DNA of 64,000 bases, taken from NCBI GenBank assembly GCA_963978545.1, contig OZ021723.1, positions 94,470,002 through 94,534,001 on the forward strand. Reading direction: 5' to 3'. The first letter of the stretch is position 1; the number at the start of each line of letters is the position of its first letter. The stretch comes from Linyphia triangularis. Taxonomy: Eukaryota > Arthropoda > Arachnida > Araneae > Linyphiidae. The position numbers were made by a program, and so were the translations under genes. Shown piece after piece: positions 26,150 to 38,671 of the stretch. Below the pieces are notes generated by a model. The model saw nothing but the letters and a program-made list of their open reading frames with translations. It was not told the origin of the DNA and ran no database searches.

Positions 26150-27225
26150 TTTTAAACCCTTTATTAAGTCCTTTATGTTATCCTTTTGTGTGTGTGTCCT
26201 CGCAGGATAAATCTACGGAAGTCTAATTAACCCACTAGCCGTCATTCGATGGGGCTGAAACTTGGGAGATAGATTAGATGCCGATGACTATGCATTCTAT
26301 CAAGTTTTGGGGGTTGCTACATCACTATAAGGCTTTTACACACGATTCTAATAATGCTTCCGAATACTAATAAACCAACTTGCCGTCATCCAATAGAGCT
26401 AAAATTTAACCGATAGATTCCTTGTTAATCAGAATGTATTACATCAAGTTTTGGGGACTGTCACTAAAAGACTGCTTTTACACATGCTTCTATTATCACT
26501 TTGCAATACTAATAAAAAATTTGTCCGTCATGTAATCCCTCTGAAATTTGACAGAGATATTTGTTGTCCATAAGATTGCCATTTATCAAGTTTTGGGGGC
26601 TGTCATTGCCGCTTTTACGAATGCTTCAATTGACGTTTTAAATAGCTAGTACACCTACTTCCCCACATCCAATCGAACTGAAACATTGAAACTTGGTAAT
26701 GTACTCTGGTTGTTGATGACAATGTTTTGCATCGAGTTTTAGTTCTGTTACACAAAGGCTGCTTTTACACACGTTTCTATTACCTTACGTTATATTTAAC
26801 AGTTTTTACTTACGTTCTATTCGCCATATATCAGGCTTCATTCAAATAAGTTCAATTTGGCGATATTTAATGACTGAAACCTTCCCTTTCTCAAAGTTCA
26901 TAACGCAAAATCTTCGGATGAATAATTAACCTCTTCCAGTCATACAATCGATCTCTTCCAGTCATACAATCGATCTGAATCTTGGCAAATAGACTCATCG
27001 TGACAAAGCATGACTATGGATAACAATGTATTCAATCAAGTTTTGGGGGCAAACAAGAAGTTAGCATATAGTATAGAATGAATAGTTTATTTGCAATGGT
27101 CAAATACTATGAAAACTTGATCTGAGATCAAGAAGTTGCAATTTCAGCTAAAAATTGACAATGCATATAAAAGATTTATATTAATAACTTTTTTTTTATA
27201 GGTTATATTATTTTTAATTGTAGGT
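26150..27225 (+). mobile_element. Tandem-repeat element, copy B (five monomers)
   Basis: The best-preserved array. Monomers start near 26222, 26369, 26511, 26644 and 26925. Each carries a gccgtcat-ccaatc block, a ctgaaacttgg block, a gatgacaatgcattctatcaagttttggggg block and a cactaaaaggctgcttttacacacg block. Units are 130-150 bp and 65-80% alike by eye. In the last unit the phrase 'ctcttccagtcatacaatcgatct' is itself doubled. The 5' end has cctttatgttatccttttgtgtgtgtgtcc; the 3' end has gacaatgcatataaaagattt, a T tract and aggttatatt. Non-coding. Confidence 0.8.
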
Positions 27226-28515
27226 ATTGATTGTTATTTTATCCCTCGCCAAATCATGAATTTTCTTCTATATAACGCGTTTCAAGAAGAGGAAAGAATT
27301 TATAAGCATGAACTTCAATAAATTCCTCCGTTCCCATTACTTAAAGAAAATCCGATTATTATTCGCTTATTTTTTTTTACTAAGAAAGAATTTGATTTTT
27401 TATACTCTTTTCAACTAATTACATTTTCAACAAGAATTTTATTTAAAATAACTGTTTGAAACCGAATGTTTTCTTCTTTAATTTGCGTTTTCGATTGCAT
27501 ATCATATTGACCCACTTTTTACTAAAGAAGATTAAATGCGAGTTAAATTAAATTTGAAACAAAATATAAAGCATGTTTACTTTATTCATATTATTCGAAA
27601 AGCTTGTTATACATTATATTTATTTGTTGAGAAGAATTTTATCGCATTTCCGTTGAACAAAATTCAAATTATTTTTATTAAATCTTTTAAGAGTTGCATA
27701 GATTTACTTAAAAATATATTTTTTGAAAAAGATATAGAAAAAATTAGTTTGAGGTTTAAATAATCAATCTTGATAGTAAAAGTTGATGATCAAAAATATG
27801 TACTTTTAAAATCCAAAAGTGTAATATCAGTAATCTTGCTTGGAGTTCTATTATAATGATAAGTAGATTCACAAAAGAATTTTTCTTACTTTGCTTTTCT
27901 GAAATTGGAATAAAGCTAAAATGAAGGATTACTTTCTAACATAATATTATGTTTTATTAAATAATAAATAGAAAGCGTTGTACAGTTTATTTTAAAATGA
28001 AATAATTTTAACATCTTCGTTTAAAAATTTAATATTGTAAGGATTTGGGATTTTCTAAATATTTTATTTCAAAGTTTTAATTTTCAGGGATATGCAAGAT
28101 AAACACACTTCAATAACATAAGTTGTGTGATAAATACTGTTTGCCAATTTCAGAAGTAATTTTTTATAAAAAGCAAGAATTTATTATTCTATGATACTGT
28201 CAATATTAATTTTAATAAATATATTTTTTTACTCGGTGTGTCTTTTTAGAAAAAGAATGTAACAAGAAAGTTAGGTGAATCTATTACGTATACTTAATAG
28301 GGGGTATAAACTATGCTTAATAAGTAAGCAGATTGGGTGTAATATATTAGGAAAATGTGTTAACTTTTGCTAAGAAATTGTATTTCCAAAACACTTTGGT
28401 TGATAAAATATTTGGTTTAAACACCCACAATTAAATTTTTAAAATATACTCTAACCAATTTTACTACTTTTCCAGTACGTATAGATACTATATTACTTTA
28501 TAACAATGACTTTTA
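27226..28515. other. AT-rich intergenic DNA, no gene seen
   Basis: The 75-codon frame at 27536-27763 is low-complexity and lacks a domain. Confidence 0.5.
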
Positions 28516-28518
28516 TGT

Positions 28519-28627
<109 letters not shown>

Positions 28628-28681
28628 GTTAGGGTTAATTTATTAGAAAAAACAACAAATGCTGAATTTATTAAGAAAATA

Positions 28682-29600
28682 GGGTGTCCCATAATTATGG
28701 ATAATATTTGTTTTATGGGAAATTAAGGTTGAGAAACACAGTTACAAATGTTAGTGTTTAATCGTGTTTCCTTTACTTCTAATTACTTCAAATACACAGT
28801 TTTCCATCGAAAGTACTAAGTTTTGCATTACCTCTAGGGGCAGTTCATACCATGTTTGCTCTATTGCTGCTTTAAGGTCCTTGGTCGAAAAATATTGGCG
28901 TCCATTTTCATATAATTTTCGTGCTAGATGTCCCCACACTTTCTCCATTGGATTTAAGTCCAGATTAAGAGATGGCCAGTCCATGACATTGATATCCTTC
29001 ATGTTGAACAACATATTTGTCGAGTTAGACTTATGAATAGGCACCCTGTCCTATTTGAAATACATAGTTTTTCCTCCCAGCAAATCCTGTAGTGGAATAA
29101 AATAGGCCTCTAATATTTCCTGGTAGTTCATTTTCTTGCTGCAAATTGCTAAAAATGTTTGTCCATTAAATCCAAAACCACCCCAGGTCATTACCGATCC
29201 TTCCTCTTGCTACCTATTTAAAAAAACCCTATTTGGTTCTCTTTTTGCATCATTCCAGTAGAATTTGTACCTATCTGGTCTATCCAAGTTCCACCTTTTC
29301 TCGTCCCTAAATATTGTTGACAGTCATTTATCACCATAAGACATCACTTTCTTTCCCCAGTTTAAACGTTAAGTTTTGTGGTGCACTTTTAAGCATGGTG
29401 TCTTCAACATTTTCTTGAAAGTCATTCGTTTAGATACCAGTATTCTTCTGTGAATAGTATTTTTGGATACTCCAAATTGGATGCAATTTGACTCAATGAC
29501 ATATTTTTTCTAGATGCCATGCTTAGAATAATTCTCTGTCACTGCTTATAGATGTTATTCTTTGTCAACCAGCTCTTTTCTTAATAGACAACTTGTCTCA
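28682..29600 (-). pseudogene. Dead Tc1/mariner (DD34E) transposase gene
   Basis: The C-terminal part is open on the minus strand (28751-29044). It contains WPSLNLDLNPMEKVWG, the classic Tc1 block around the catalytic Glu. Upstream in the same frame lies the DRVPIHKS block holding the second catalytic Asp. Exactly 34 residues separate this Asp from the Glu, giving the DD34E spacing of the Tc1 group. A TAG (about 29053) sits immediately before that Asp where a glutamine normally stands. Further upstream, RDEKRWNLDRPDRYKFYW (about 29320-29270) supplies the first Asp region, followed by another stop before a GSVMTWGGFG block. The left end AGGGTGTCCCATAATTATGG is a plausible terminal repeat; I found no matching right terminus. 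The protein would cut and paste DNA at TA sites. This copy cannot, because of the stops. The plus-strand frame 28764-29036 is a shadow. Confidence 0.85.
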
Positions 29601-31735
29601 ATTATAAAAAGTTATGTAAACACTTCTTAAGATCTCTTTAAAATCTTGGATATATATTTCCGATGATTACTTTTCAGTTTTAAAACCACAACTTTGACGA
29701 TCTCTTCTTTCTAAATCTCTTTACCTCAAGGAATTTTGGCGAATTTGTGAAAACATCGATTTGTAAGTCAAAAACAAGCAAAAAATTAATCCAAACCAAT
29801 AAAAGTCATAAAAGTAGACAATAATACGTTCAAGAAATGTAAATAAATAATCTTCTGCTAAAAAAATGATATTTAACATATGATATTTAAAAGGAAAGTC
29901 AGACGATGTCTATATTTATAGGGCAGGCAATTTTTAATGTTTTTTAAAATAAATTTTACATAGTTTTTACTTATTTTCTAATATTTTTTACTATAAAACC
30001 AAATAAGTTAATTAAAGAAATATATTTTAATCATTTAAAATGCAACAGTACACTCAAAATAAAGGTTATAATACACTTTGAATTTTTCAAAATATGTCAA
30101 ATAAATTGCATAGTCAGAGCGAGGAGTTTTCAAATTTTAAACTTATATCCTATCTTAATATATTTTCAATACTTTAATGTAATCTAAGTGTTATTGATAA
30201 TTAGCGAAATTTCTACGTCTGGAATAATCTGATACTCTTTAATTTATAAAATAGCAAGATTTTCTGTCATACTTTGAAAGATACAAATTTTTCTTTAAAC
30301 TCATGTGGCCTTTCTGACTTTTTCTAGCTATGTATAGACAAGACGTAATTAGTATCTGTACAACCCTAATCCATTTTTATATATATATATATATATAATC
30401 CACTATTTGTTAATGAATATACTTTCACTGCATATCATAAAATTTGTACTAATTCAGTTATATAAGGACAAGGTTCTTTTGTTAAACGACAAAAGTTCAT
30501 GGACTTCTGTGGCAACTTGTGAAAACTTTCCTTACTAATCCAGATTAAACCTTTTATATTACAGTTTAGATTCTTCTAAATATACTACAATTAATAATTA
30601 TTTCTTCTTCTTAACCATTCATATAATAATAAATGTTTGTCTTTTTCATAACTCAATTTTTGTCTTCTTATTTCTTCTTATCTTATTTCTTGAAATACTA
30701 TCTTCAGTAAATTAAATAAAGACAAAGAACATTTAATAAAAATAATACCTCCTTTCACTCTGACTGATAGTTTTTTAATAATAAAACCTTTCACTTTACT
30801 TCTACAAAATGCTGAAATATTACTAAAGTAATACAATAATACTGAATGTTATTTTCTAAAAAAAAATACTTTATAGCATGCTCGTATTGAACACATTATA
30901 TTCAATAATTCAAATTAAGAATAACACAAATTCACATTAATAATAATATTACAGATTAACACAAATATTGTGGACCCTAATTATTTAATTTCTACAAAAA
31001 TATTTTTCTGGAAGATCTAGACACCTTCATCAAAATCTTTTAAAATTCATAACTAACTTCAAAAAGATAGAATGGCATTGTTTTCTTAACATACCAATCA
31101 AATATCTAAACAAAAGACTAATATTTTACGAAAGTAAAACAAATGTCAATCTGCTTTAAATTTTTACACAATGCCACTAATACTAAAAAAATAATCCAAC
31201 GGAAAACAACAACAACAATGGCATTCAATATAAAATACTTAACTATTATAATTAAAAAAAAAAAAAAAATAGCAATTAAAATAAAGGTTTGTCATTTTAA
31301 CATACCCCTTGACCTTCCTGTTAAGTTCTATTAACAAATCCAAAAGTAATTCCTCGTCAGAGCAAAGTCTTGAAGTTCAGTATAGTTACACACAGATTTG
31401 AAAGTCATACTCATCTGTAGAAAATCCTGTGAAACTCCATTTGACTATCAGAGAAGATTTGTCCAACGGTGAAGTGCCGTGCTATGCTTAGTTCGACGGC
31501 AACCTTTCGCTCGTGCTTGACAAGGCCCCTCCCCATCTCTGAAGGAGAAATCCGAAGTTTTTAATTTAAAAATTCTAATCACATTTTTATTGCATTTTTT
31601 AAAAATTAACTTCCTCAAAGATAAAATTCTGTCGACTTTTATAACGGTACATTGGGTGCTGACCGTTATAAGTGAGCTAATCGTGGACAAGTAAAAGCAA
31701 AAGTTTATTGCCAAAAACGAGACAGAGAGGATAAG
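29601..31735. other. AT-rich intergenic DNA, no gene seen
   Basis: A short (TA)n lies at 30379-30397. Frames at 31143-31334 and 31448-31714 have no domain. 31440-31560 is slightly GC-richer. Confidence 0.5.
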
Positions 31736-31740
31736 AGTGT

Positions 31741-32425
<685 letters not shown>

Positions 32426-32439
32426 CCACTCCTTAAGCG

Positions 32440-33500
32440 CCGTATGGAGATGAACCTTCATTTATTTAAAACTGTACAGCATCTTTTAAAAAGATTTTTT
32501 TTTATATATATATTCTATGTAAGGAAAGCTATGTAAATCTCACATTTCAAAACATCCTAAACCTTTTCCCAGCTAGTTTTGCTTCAATAAACAAAATAAT
32601 AAACTAAACAAAATATAGATACTTCCACCAACAAGTAAACATAATCTAACAAAATCATATTTTAGTATATGACGACAAATGGCTGGTTTTAGTTGGAAAA
32701 AGAAACAGTGCAACAAACTTCATTCTAAGCATCGTAGTTCAAGTTATAAACCGCGAGAAAATACAATACCGTTACCATATCAAGTTTCGGGGAAAATAAC
32801 CAGCGTTTCTCTCTCTCTTATTAGCGTTTCTCTTGTTAAGTGTTTGCTCTAACAAATACAATAGTTTTGGGGCTCTATAAATCTATCGAGATTAGCCCAG
32901 GTATACCCAATGTTGGGTAATTTGTTGCCTTTATTGTGAAAAAGTATCGTCTCTTGTCGGTAAATATTGCTAAAGGGAAGCGATTTACATTTCTCTTAGA
33001 AAATTGGATTCCTGTGGAGATTTGGTTTTGGACGTGTTGAGAAAAATATATTATTATAAAATGAACTTCGTGGGGTTCTTTAACAAGGAAAACAATCACA
33101 TTTCTTTGCCAACATGAATGTCTAAACTAGAAATAAATTAGCATACAAAATTATTAAGAATAATTGTTCTATTCTATAAAATCTTATATTTTTTTTTGTA
33201 TGGTGCACTAGTGGTTCACGAATAGAATCTGTATTGTTTAAGCAAATTGTTTTCGTGTTTAGCAAAATGCAGAATTGTAGCCTTGAGTGTACATAGTTTT
33301 AATTTTTTTTTTTTTTAAACCTGAATATTTATGAAAGTTTTATATGTCAGGATAACTTCTGACAGGTATTTTAATATGTTTTGCGACACATATTTTAAAT
33401 AGAGAAGAGGATCAACGCTGTAGAAACTAGGGGTGTGGAACATTGCACAGCTTTCAATTGCAGGCCAGTATATTATTTTTTACGATAATTCTTGTATGGG

Positions 33501-33549
<49 letters not shown>

Positions 33550-33635
33550 AGTGCTAAAATTGTGATTTTGGTGATGTCCTTTTCGATAATCCTTATGTTA
33601 TCCTTTATTATAAGTGAAATTGAGGGGAAAAGAAA
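32440..33635. other. Intergenic; poly(A) 33505-33548; no gene recognised
   Basis: A 58-codon frame starting at about 32681 (MAGFSWKKKQC...) and an antisense 74-codon frame (32875-33099) have no domain or context support. The poly(A) tract of about 44 bases may mark the end of an old retroposed sequence, but I found no duplication around it. Confidence 0.45.
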
Positions 33636-33639
33636 AAAC

Positions 33640-33945
33640 GATCGTTGATGTGGTATGCTCAAGGAAAGAGAACTCTGTGTTGTCTTTTCATCTTTTTACG
33701 CTATAAAAGAATTTTTAAGTGAATTTTGGAGATGGGGATGTTTAGAATACCTTAAGTGGCATTAACACAGCGATTTTTATCAAAATCGTTGGAGCCGTTT
33801 TTTAGTAATAATTGAAAAACATGATTTTTTCAATGCAGCTACCTTAGGCGCATGCGCGATATGGACGAAAACCTTAATGGTAGGTCCCATGGCCACCAGC
33901 AACCCTCATACCAAATTTGAACGTCGTAAGTCAATTTGTTTTTGA
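33640..33945 (+). repeat. Dispersed repeat, second copy of 13428-13735
   Basis: Direct-orientation relative of the copy at 13428; the shared blocks are given there. It contains a gcgcatgcgcg core near 33847-33858, also seen inverted at 605-630. A third, weaker match lies at about 36800-36925 (catgtgtgattttgaagaaaatat ... aaatttgaac). The poly(A) run 33505-33548 lies upstream. Confidence 0.6.
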
Positions 33946-35365
33946 GTTATGCTGATCACAGATACACATACAGAGTTACATTTTTTCTAGATCACTTTTT
34001 TGAAATCAGGGTGTTTCAAGACGTGGAGAAATGCAAAAAAATCATAATTTTTTTTTTGAATCGAATTCTATACTTTCATTATCCTATGTATAATACGTAT
34101 GGGTAATTGAAAGCAAAAATAATACAAAAGTAAGAACTTTATGAGCCAAAAATCTAAAAAGCACCATTTATAAATTTGAATACCACTTGCCTAACCCATT
34201 TTTCCATTCAATTGCCTTAAGAATTATTACGTTATGTCCCTTACTTGCAAAACTTTAGAGGGAGAAACTAAATTAGTATCGTTCAAGCAATTCAATTGTA
34301 TAAACAAGGAATAGGTAGTTAAACACAAATGAGGATTATTATCTGATGCGTTGTTTCTCTTTCAGTTCATGGACAATCAAACATGTTAAAACGCTAAAAG
34401 TGCAACTTATCTCATCAATAAAGATTCATGAGATTTTGAATGACGCAATTATTATAATATCAGTAATTATGACTAACATGTTCATTAGTTTAGTAAAATA
34501 ACACATTGCCATTAAATTATTATTATTATTATTATTACTGTCATCTTGGATTTCCCAATGCTCAGAGAAATTAAAGTACTCAGATGAAAATAACTTGTGC
34601 TCTCAAACAAAACATAACTTAAAAATATTGGTTGTATATTCTTCAGATGTAACTTAATTTTTATTTCTTACAAGAGCTTTAAAAATGCATAAATAGTTCA
34701 TGAAAACACATTTAAAAGGTTATTTTAAGGATAATAAGCAATTTACGTATTTATCTGAAAAGCCATTGATTTTTTTTTAAAAGCCAAGAACCATTGGAAA
34801 GTAATTATCTTTAATGAAAAGAGCCATTCATTTGGATTGCGTAATGATAGGTAATTAAATTTAATTTTTGGGTTATCGACTTATAAGTCTTTTACGTAAT
34901 GGGTATTGAGGTGAAATGGGATGGTAATTAATTTTCTAAGACGTCTTAATGCTTTCAAGACTTACTTGTGAAAGCTTGTTCAGAGCATGTATTTAGGATA
35001 TTAAATAGAAAAAGAAACGTCTCGCTATTAATGGATCTATGTTGGACATTTTAAGGATGCGAACTCATATTTAGTTTAAATTCGTTATTTTTTTATTTTT
35101 AGGTATGTCGCACAAAGTCACGAACTTTTTTTTTTTTTTAATCTTTTTACTGTAACGCTGTAAAAATATTATTTAAAGATTCTAGTTGTCTGAGGGGGAC
35201 TTTCTTTGGTAAGCTTTAAATAGTGTCATTTGAACCCCAGTTAAATAAACATCACCTTCACATAAATGACGTTTCTGAGATACAAAATCTTTTAAGAAGT
35301 CGTATTGAGGATTTTATTTTAAAGCATCCGATTTGATTTCTCTTAATGGCTTCTGATTACTATAA
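33946..35365. other. AT-rich intergenic DNA, no gene seen
   Basis: A short (ATT)n lies at 34517-34541. Nothing else stands out. Confidence 0.55.
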
Positions 35366-35367
35366 AA

Positions 35368-35435
35368 TGAAAATATTATTTAATAGATAGTAGCAGGCTG
35401 AGAAACTTGCTACTGTCTATTAAATGGTATTTTCA
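35368..35435 (+). ncRNA. Candidate pre-miRNA-like hairpin (30-bp stem, 8-nt loop)
   Basis: The arm 35368-35397 (TGAAAATATTATTTAATAGA then TAGTAGCAGG) pairs with 35406-35435 (CTTGCTACTG then TCTATTAAATGGTATTTTCA) across the loop CTGAGAAA. All 30 positions pair in the plus-strand RNA. The only four non-Watson-Crick positions are three U-G and one G-U wobbles; on the minus strand they would be A-C mismatches. Size and shape suit an arthropod microRNA precursor, though the lower stem is shorter than usual. I do not recognise a known seed. A decayed MITE is the main alternative. Pairing stops abruptly on both sides. Confidence 0.45.
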
Positions 35436-36980
35436 GCACTTAATATACTGTTGACTCGCCCCCACACCGGAAAATTATTGGCAATTACACAACCCATTAT
35501 GGTTGGAGTTAACAGAATTTTCGAGACTTGCTTTGGTTGAAGGTGTCAGAGATTGTATGCTTAGTATATTTGTAGAGAAAGAAGGTAATATTGTCAGTAA
35601 GTGTAGGTGAGAGCTCAACAACCATTCAAGTTCGTAGATAAAATGCCGAGGGGTAAATTTTTAAGTATCTATAAATTTCAGTCCCGCTGTACCGCGTTGC
35701 TTTGTGACTCCTGGAAAACTCCAAAATATACATTTATTGCCTCTTACAGTTCCTTTTAGAATGCAGACACCGAGTAAGCTTTTAACTTGTGCTGTCAAAA
35801 CAGTGACATTTAATAATATACTCTGGCTTCATCCCTTAAAAAACTCGAATTGTGGTGAACATCTCTTCACCACAAATTGGTCCGGGTGAATAGTCAAGAT
35901 TAGTTTCCAATACAAAGTTCAATCTAGAGCTTTGAACAGAATTAGTGAAATGACGTAATGTGAGACAATGGAGAAATGGGAATATGTGGATGTATTTTAA
36001 CAGTGATTGTAAAAGCCTTACTGGTTTTTTATTGATTAAAATTTTTCCTCATAATTAAAAAACTGGCGTAGAAACGTTATTAGTCTACGTCTCTGCAAAA
36101 TTATCGCAGCTGCATGTACATTATTTATGGGGATGTCACAGACCTCCAAAGCCAGTAATGTTGGCCCCCTCCTCTATATACATAGCTCCCGATAAAAATA
36201 AAACATGTTTAGAAACCCTTATATGTAACGTGTAATGAAAAAACATATTTTGATTAACCTTTAACTGCTGAATGCGGTATGACAGACTGCGAGTCTTTTT
36301 TTTTTTTTTGTAGAATTCAACCCCCAAAAATATTTCATGTTCGACTTTTATATTAAATTTTATGATATTGTGTTTCATAAATTTTACTGATGTTTATCAA
36401 TTTGAATGGACCACGTGCTGCCAAAAATATTAAACTACCCAACCACTGCAGTGAAAGGTTAACTAAATTTAATTAAAATTCTTAAAATAAACTGAAGAAA
36501 ATAAATTGCAGCTCCTATTTATTACAGACTAGGTGAAATGTCCGCCATTGTCCGGTACAACTCGTTTTAAATTGGTTCAGCCAATTGCAAATTATAAGCA
36601 TGCTACCCTTAACCTCCGTCTTCGATTTCCCCATCTTAGTAACAAAATAAATACATAAAATTTCCCTATCAAAATGCCTATAGAATATAAGTATTTCTTA
36701 AGCTGTTCCAGTAGATCCTTAATTTGATCATATCCACTATTTCCCTCTATCCACGCTTTTAACATCTAGGGAAAGAATCTCAACCCTAACTTTTTAATAG
36801 AGAGTAGATTCTGCCCATGTGTGATTTTGAAGAAAATATTATTATCATATATCTTGGGCAATGAGGACTTTTATATTAAATTTGAACTAAGTAGCCTGTT
36901 CTGCTCCATAACTATTCTGACGACACACAGCCTGATCATTATAAACAACCCCCTTTTCTTATAACCTTCCAAAAGCGTAA
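35436..36980. other. Intergenic; no gene recognised
   Basis: Frames at 35704-35889 and 36136-36378 (minus) have no domain. About 36800-36925 weakly matches the repeat at 13428 and 33640. Confidence 0.45.
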
Positions 36981-36982
36981 AA

Positions 36983-37033
36983 TCACACACACACACACAC
37001 ACACACACACAACACCACACACACACACACACA
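36983..37033. repeat. (CA)n microsatellite, interrupted
   Basis: About 25 CA units with one break (aacacc, near 37011). Confidence 0.95.
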
Positions 37034-37035
37034 AA

Positions 37036-38668
37036 ACTATTTAGTATCTAAAAGCAATACTTTGTTATCTGTTGCTACGTTGGGTAATTAAAAGTCAAAA
37101 TAGTGGTTAAAATTTTAATATTATACCTCAACACAAAAATTAAAAAAAAAAAAAAAAAAAGACATACAAGATAAAATTTAAAATTTAAAAACGTGATATC
37201 ATTGATTTCTTTCATCTATTAAAAATTATAAGAGCTAACCATTGATCCATTTCTTCAAGTTCGATTACCTCCTGCTTAGATTCAAGAAAACCAGAGTAAC
37301 CTCTTTTACTACGTACATAAAGTACCTTCCATGAAATACTCGCTATGGCAATATGTTTCTAAAAAAACCTAAATAAATACATTTCCATAGAGATAAATTC
37401 AAAGCTCAATTCGATTCCTTTCGATAAAAACATTTTCATTTGAGCTCAATTCATTCAAAAAGATAGAAACAAAAAAATAATAAAAATTTTCATAAATACG
37501 TCTTTACCCTCTTAAAACGATTGCTTAGAAAATGGATCGCCATTGAAAAGATTTACATTTTTGTTTTCGCTTAAAAATAATATTGCTCTTACCATAATCT
37601 AATTGATATATTCTCTTGTGGTTAGGAGTACTCGAACACAGTTGAACTTTTAAATATATATTCATCTCAATTTTTTTTCTTAGGAAATCCTATTGGGGAA
37701 TAACAAATGCGGTTATTTCATTTCGTATGGATGGATCCGATTTGAACAGAACTGTTCCTAGTCAAGTGCTTATATATGAATCTCTCATGGTTTGGTTTTT
37801 ATGAGATTCGTTTCGATATTGTTTCTATTTTTTTTTTCTCCATCTTAGTTTTACTTCAAATTGAAATTTTGAATGGTTTCAATTTATTTTGAAGTACTAC
37901 AAGTTAAATTAAGTACTTGGAAAGATGGATTTGGTAAGGAAGATCATGGTAAATATGTAATCGAATGAGTATAAAGAAAGCAGTTTAAACCTATTGGTTT
38001 ATTGAATTTGTATTAAACTGGAAAAGATTTTTTACAAATGCTCCTGTTCAGTTCGATTTCTAATGATAAAATACCAAAATGATCATGCTCGGAATCCCCC
38101 CCCCCCCCTCAGGATATAAGAAATGCAAAAGTTATTTTGGAATTTGTACTTTCATTGCAAGTTACTTCTTTTGCGCAAAACATTTGTATGTCTATTTTTT
38201 CTTTCGGTGAAAAACTGGTTTAATACGAAATTTCTGATTGTTTGGATAAATGTATATTTTTGTAAACGTGAATATTTTTGTTCGACACAAGTGTCAGAAT
38301 CATAATTCTAATGCTAGACTCAAAGTCTGTAAAGCAAGCCTAATGTGATCAAATGCTATATTGCAATGTTTAATCCTGCATTCAAAAATTTGGGGATTTT
38401 TCTTTTGTGTCAAGTCTTCTTACAAAAGAGAATCTATAGAATTGATTATGGAACTGATTGGCTCATCACTAATTCTTTAACATTTGATAAAAACCATAAC
38501 GGTTAAATTTGGCACCAATGTCATCAAGGGCTATCATCGAAATAGTTCTATTCTGATCTTGATTAATCACGCTTAAAAGGTTTGAAAGAAAGAAGGGATA
38601 TGAAACTTTCAAAATATGGAAGATTTCAATGTGTTTTATAAAGCCAGGACCTTGAAAAGGAGAACACA
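37036..38668. other. AT-rich intergenic DNA, no gene seen
   Basis: A C homopolymer lies at 38097-38108. Frames at 38123-38305 and 38469-38669 (minus) have no domain. Confidence 0.5.
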
Positions 38669-38671
38669 TTA

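Noticed and set aside
26150..27060. CRISPR-like array
   Set aside because: Monomers are 130-150 bp and degenerate throughout, with no constant repeat alternating with unique spacers; the DNA is eukaryotic.
28764..29036. Plus-strand 90-codon frame
   Set aside because: Shadow of the minus-strand Tc1 transposase remnant.
32681..32857. 58-codon frame beginning MAGFSWKKKQC
   Set aside because: Short and without domain or context; expected by chance in this much sequence.
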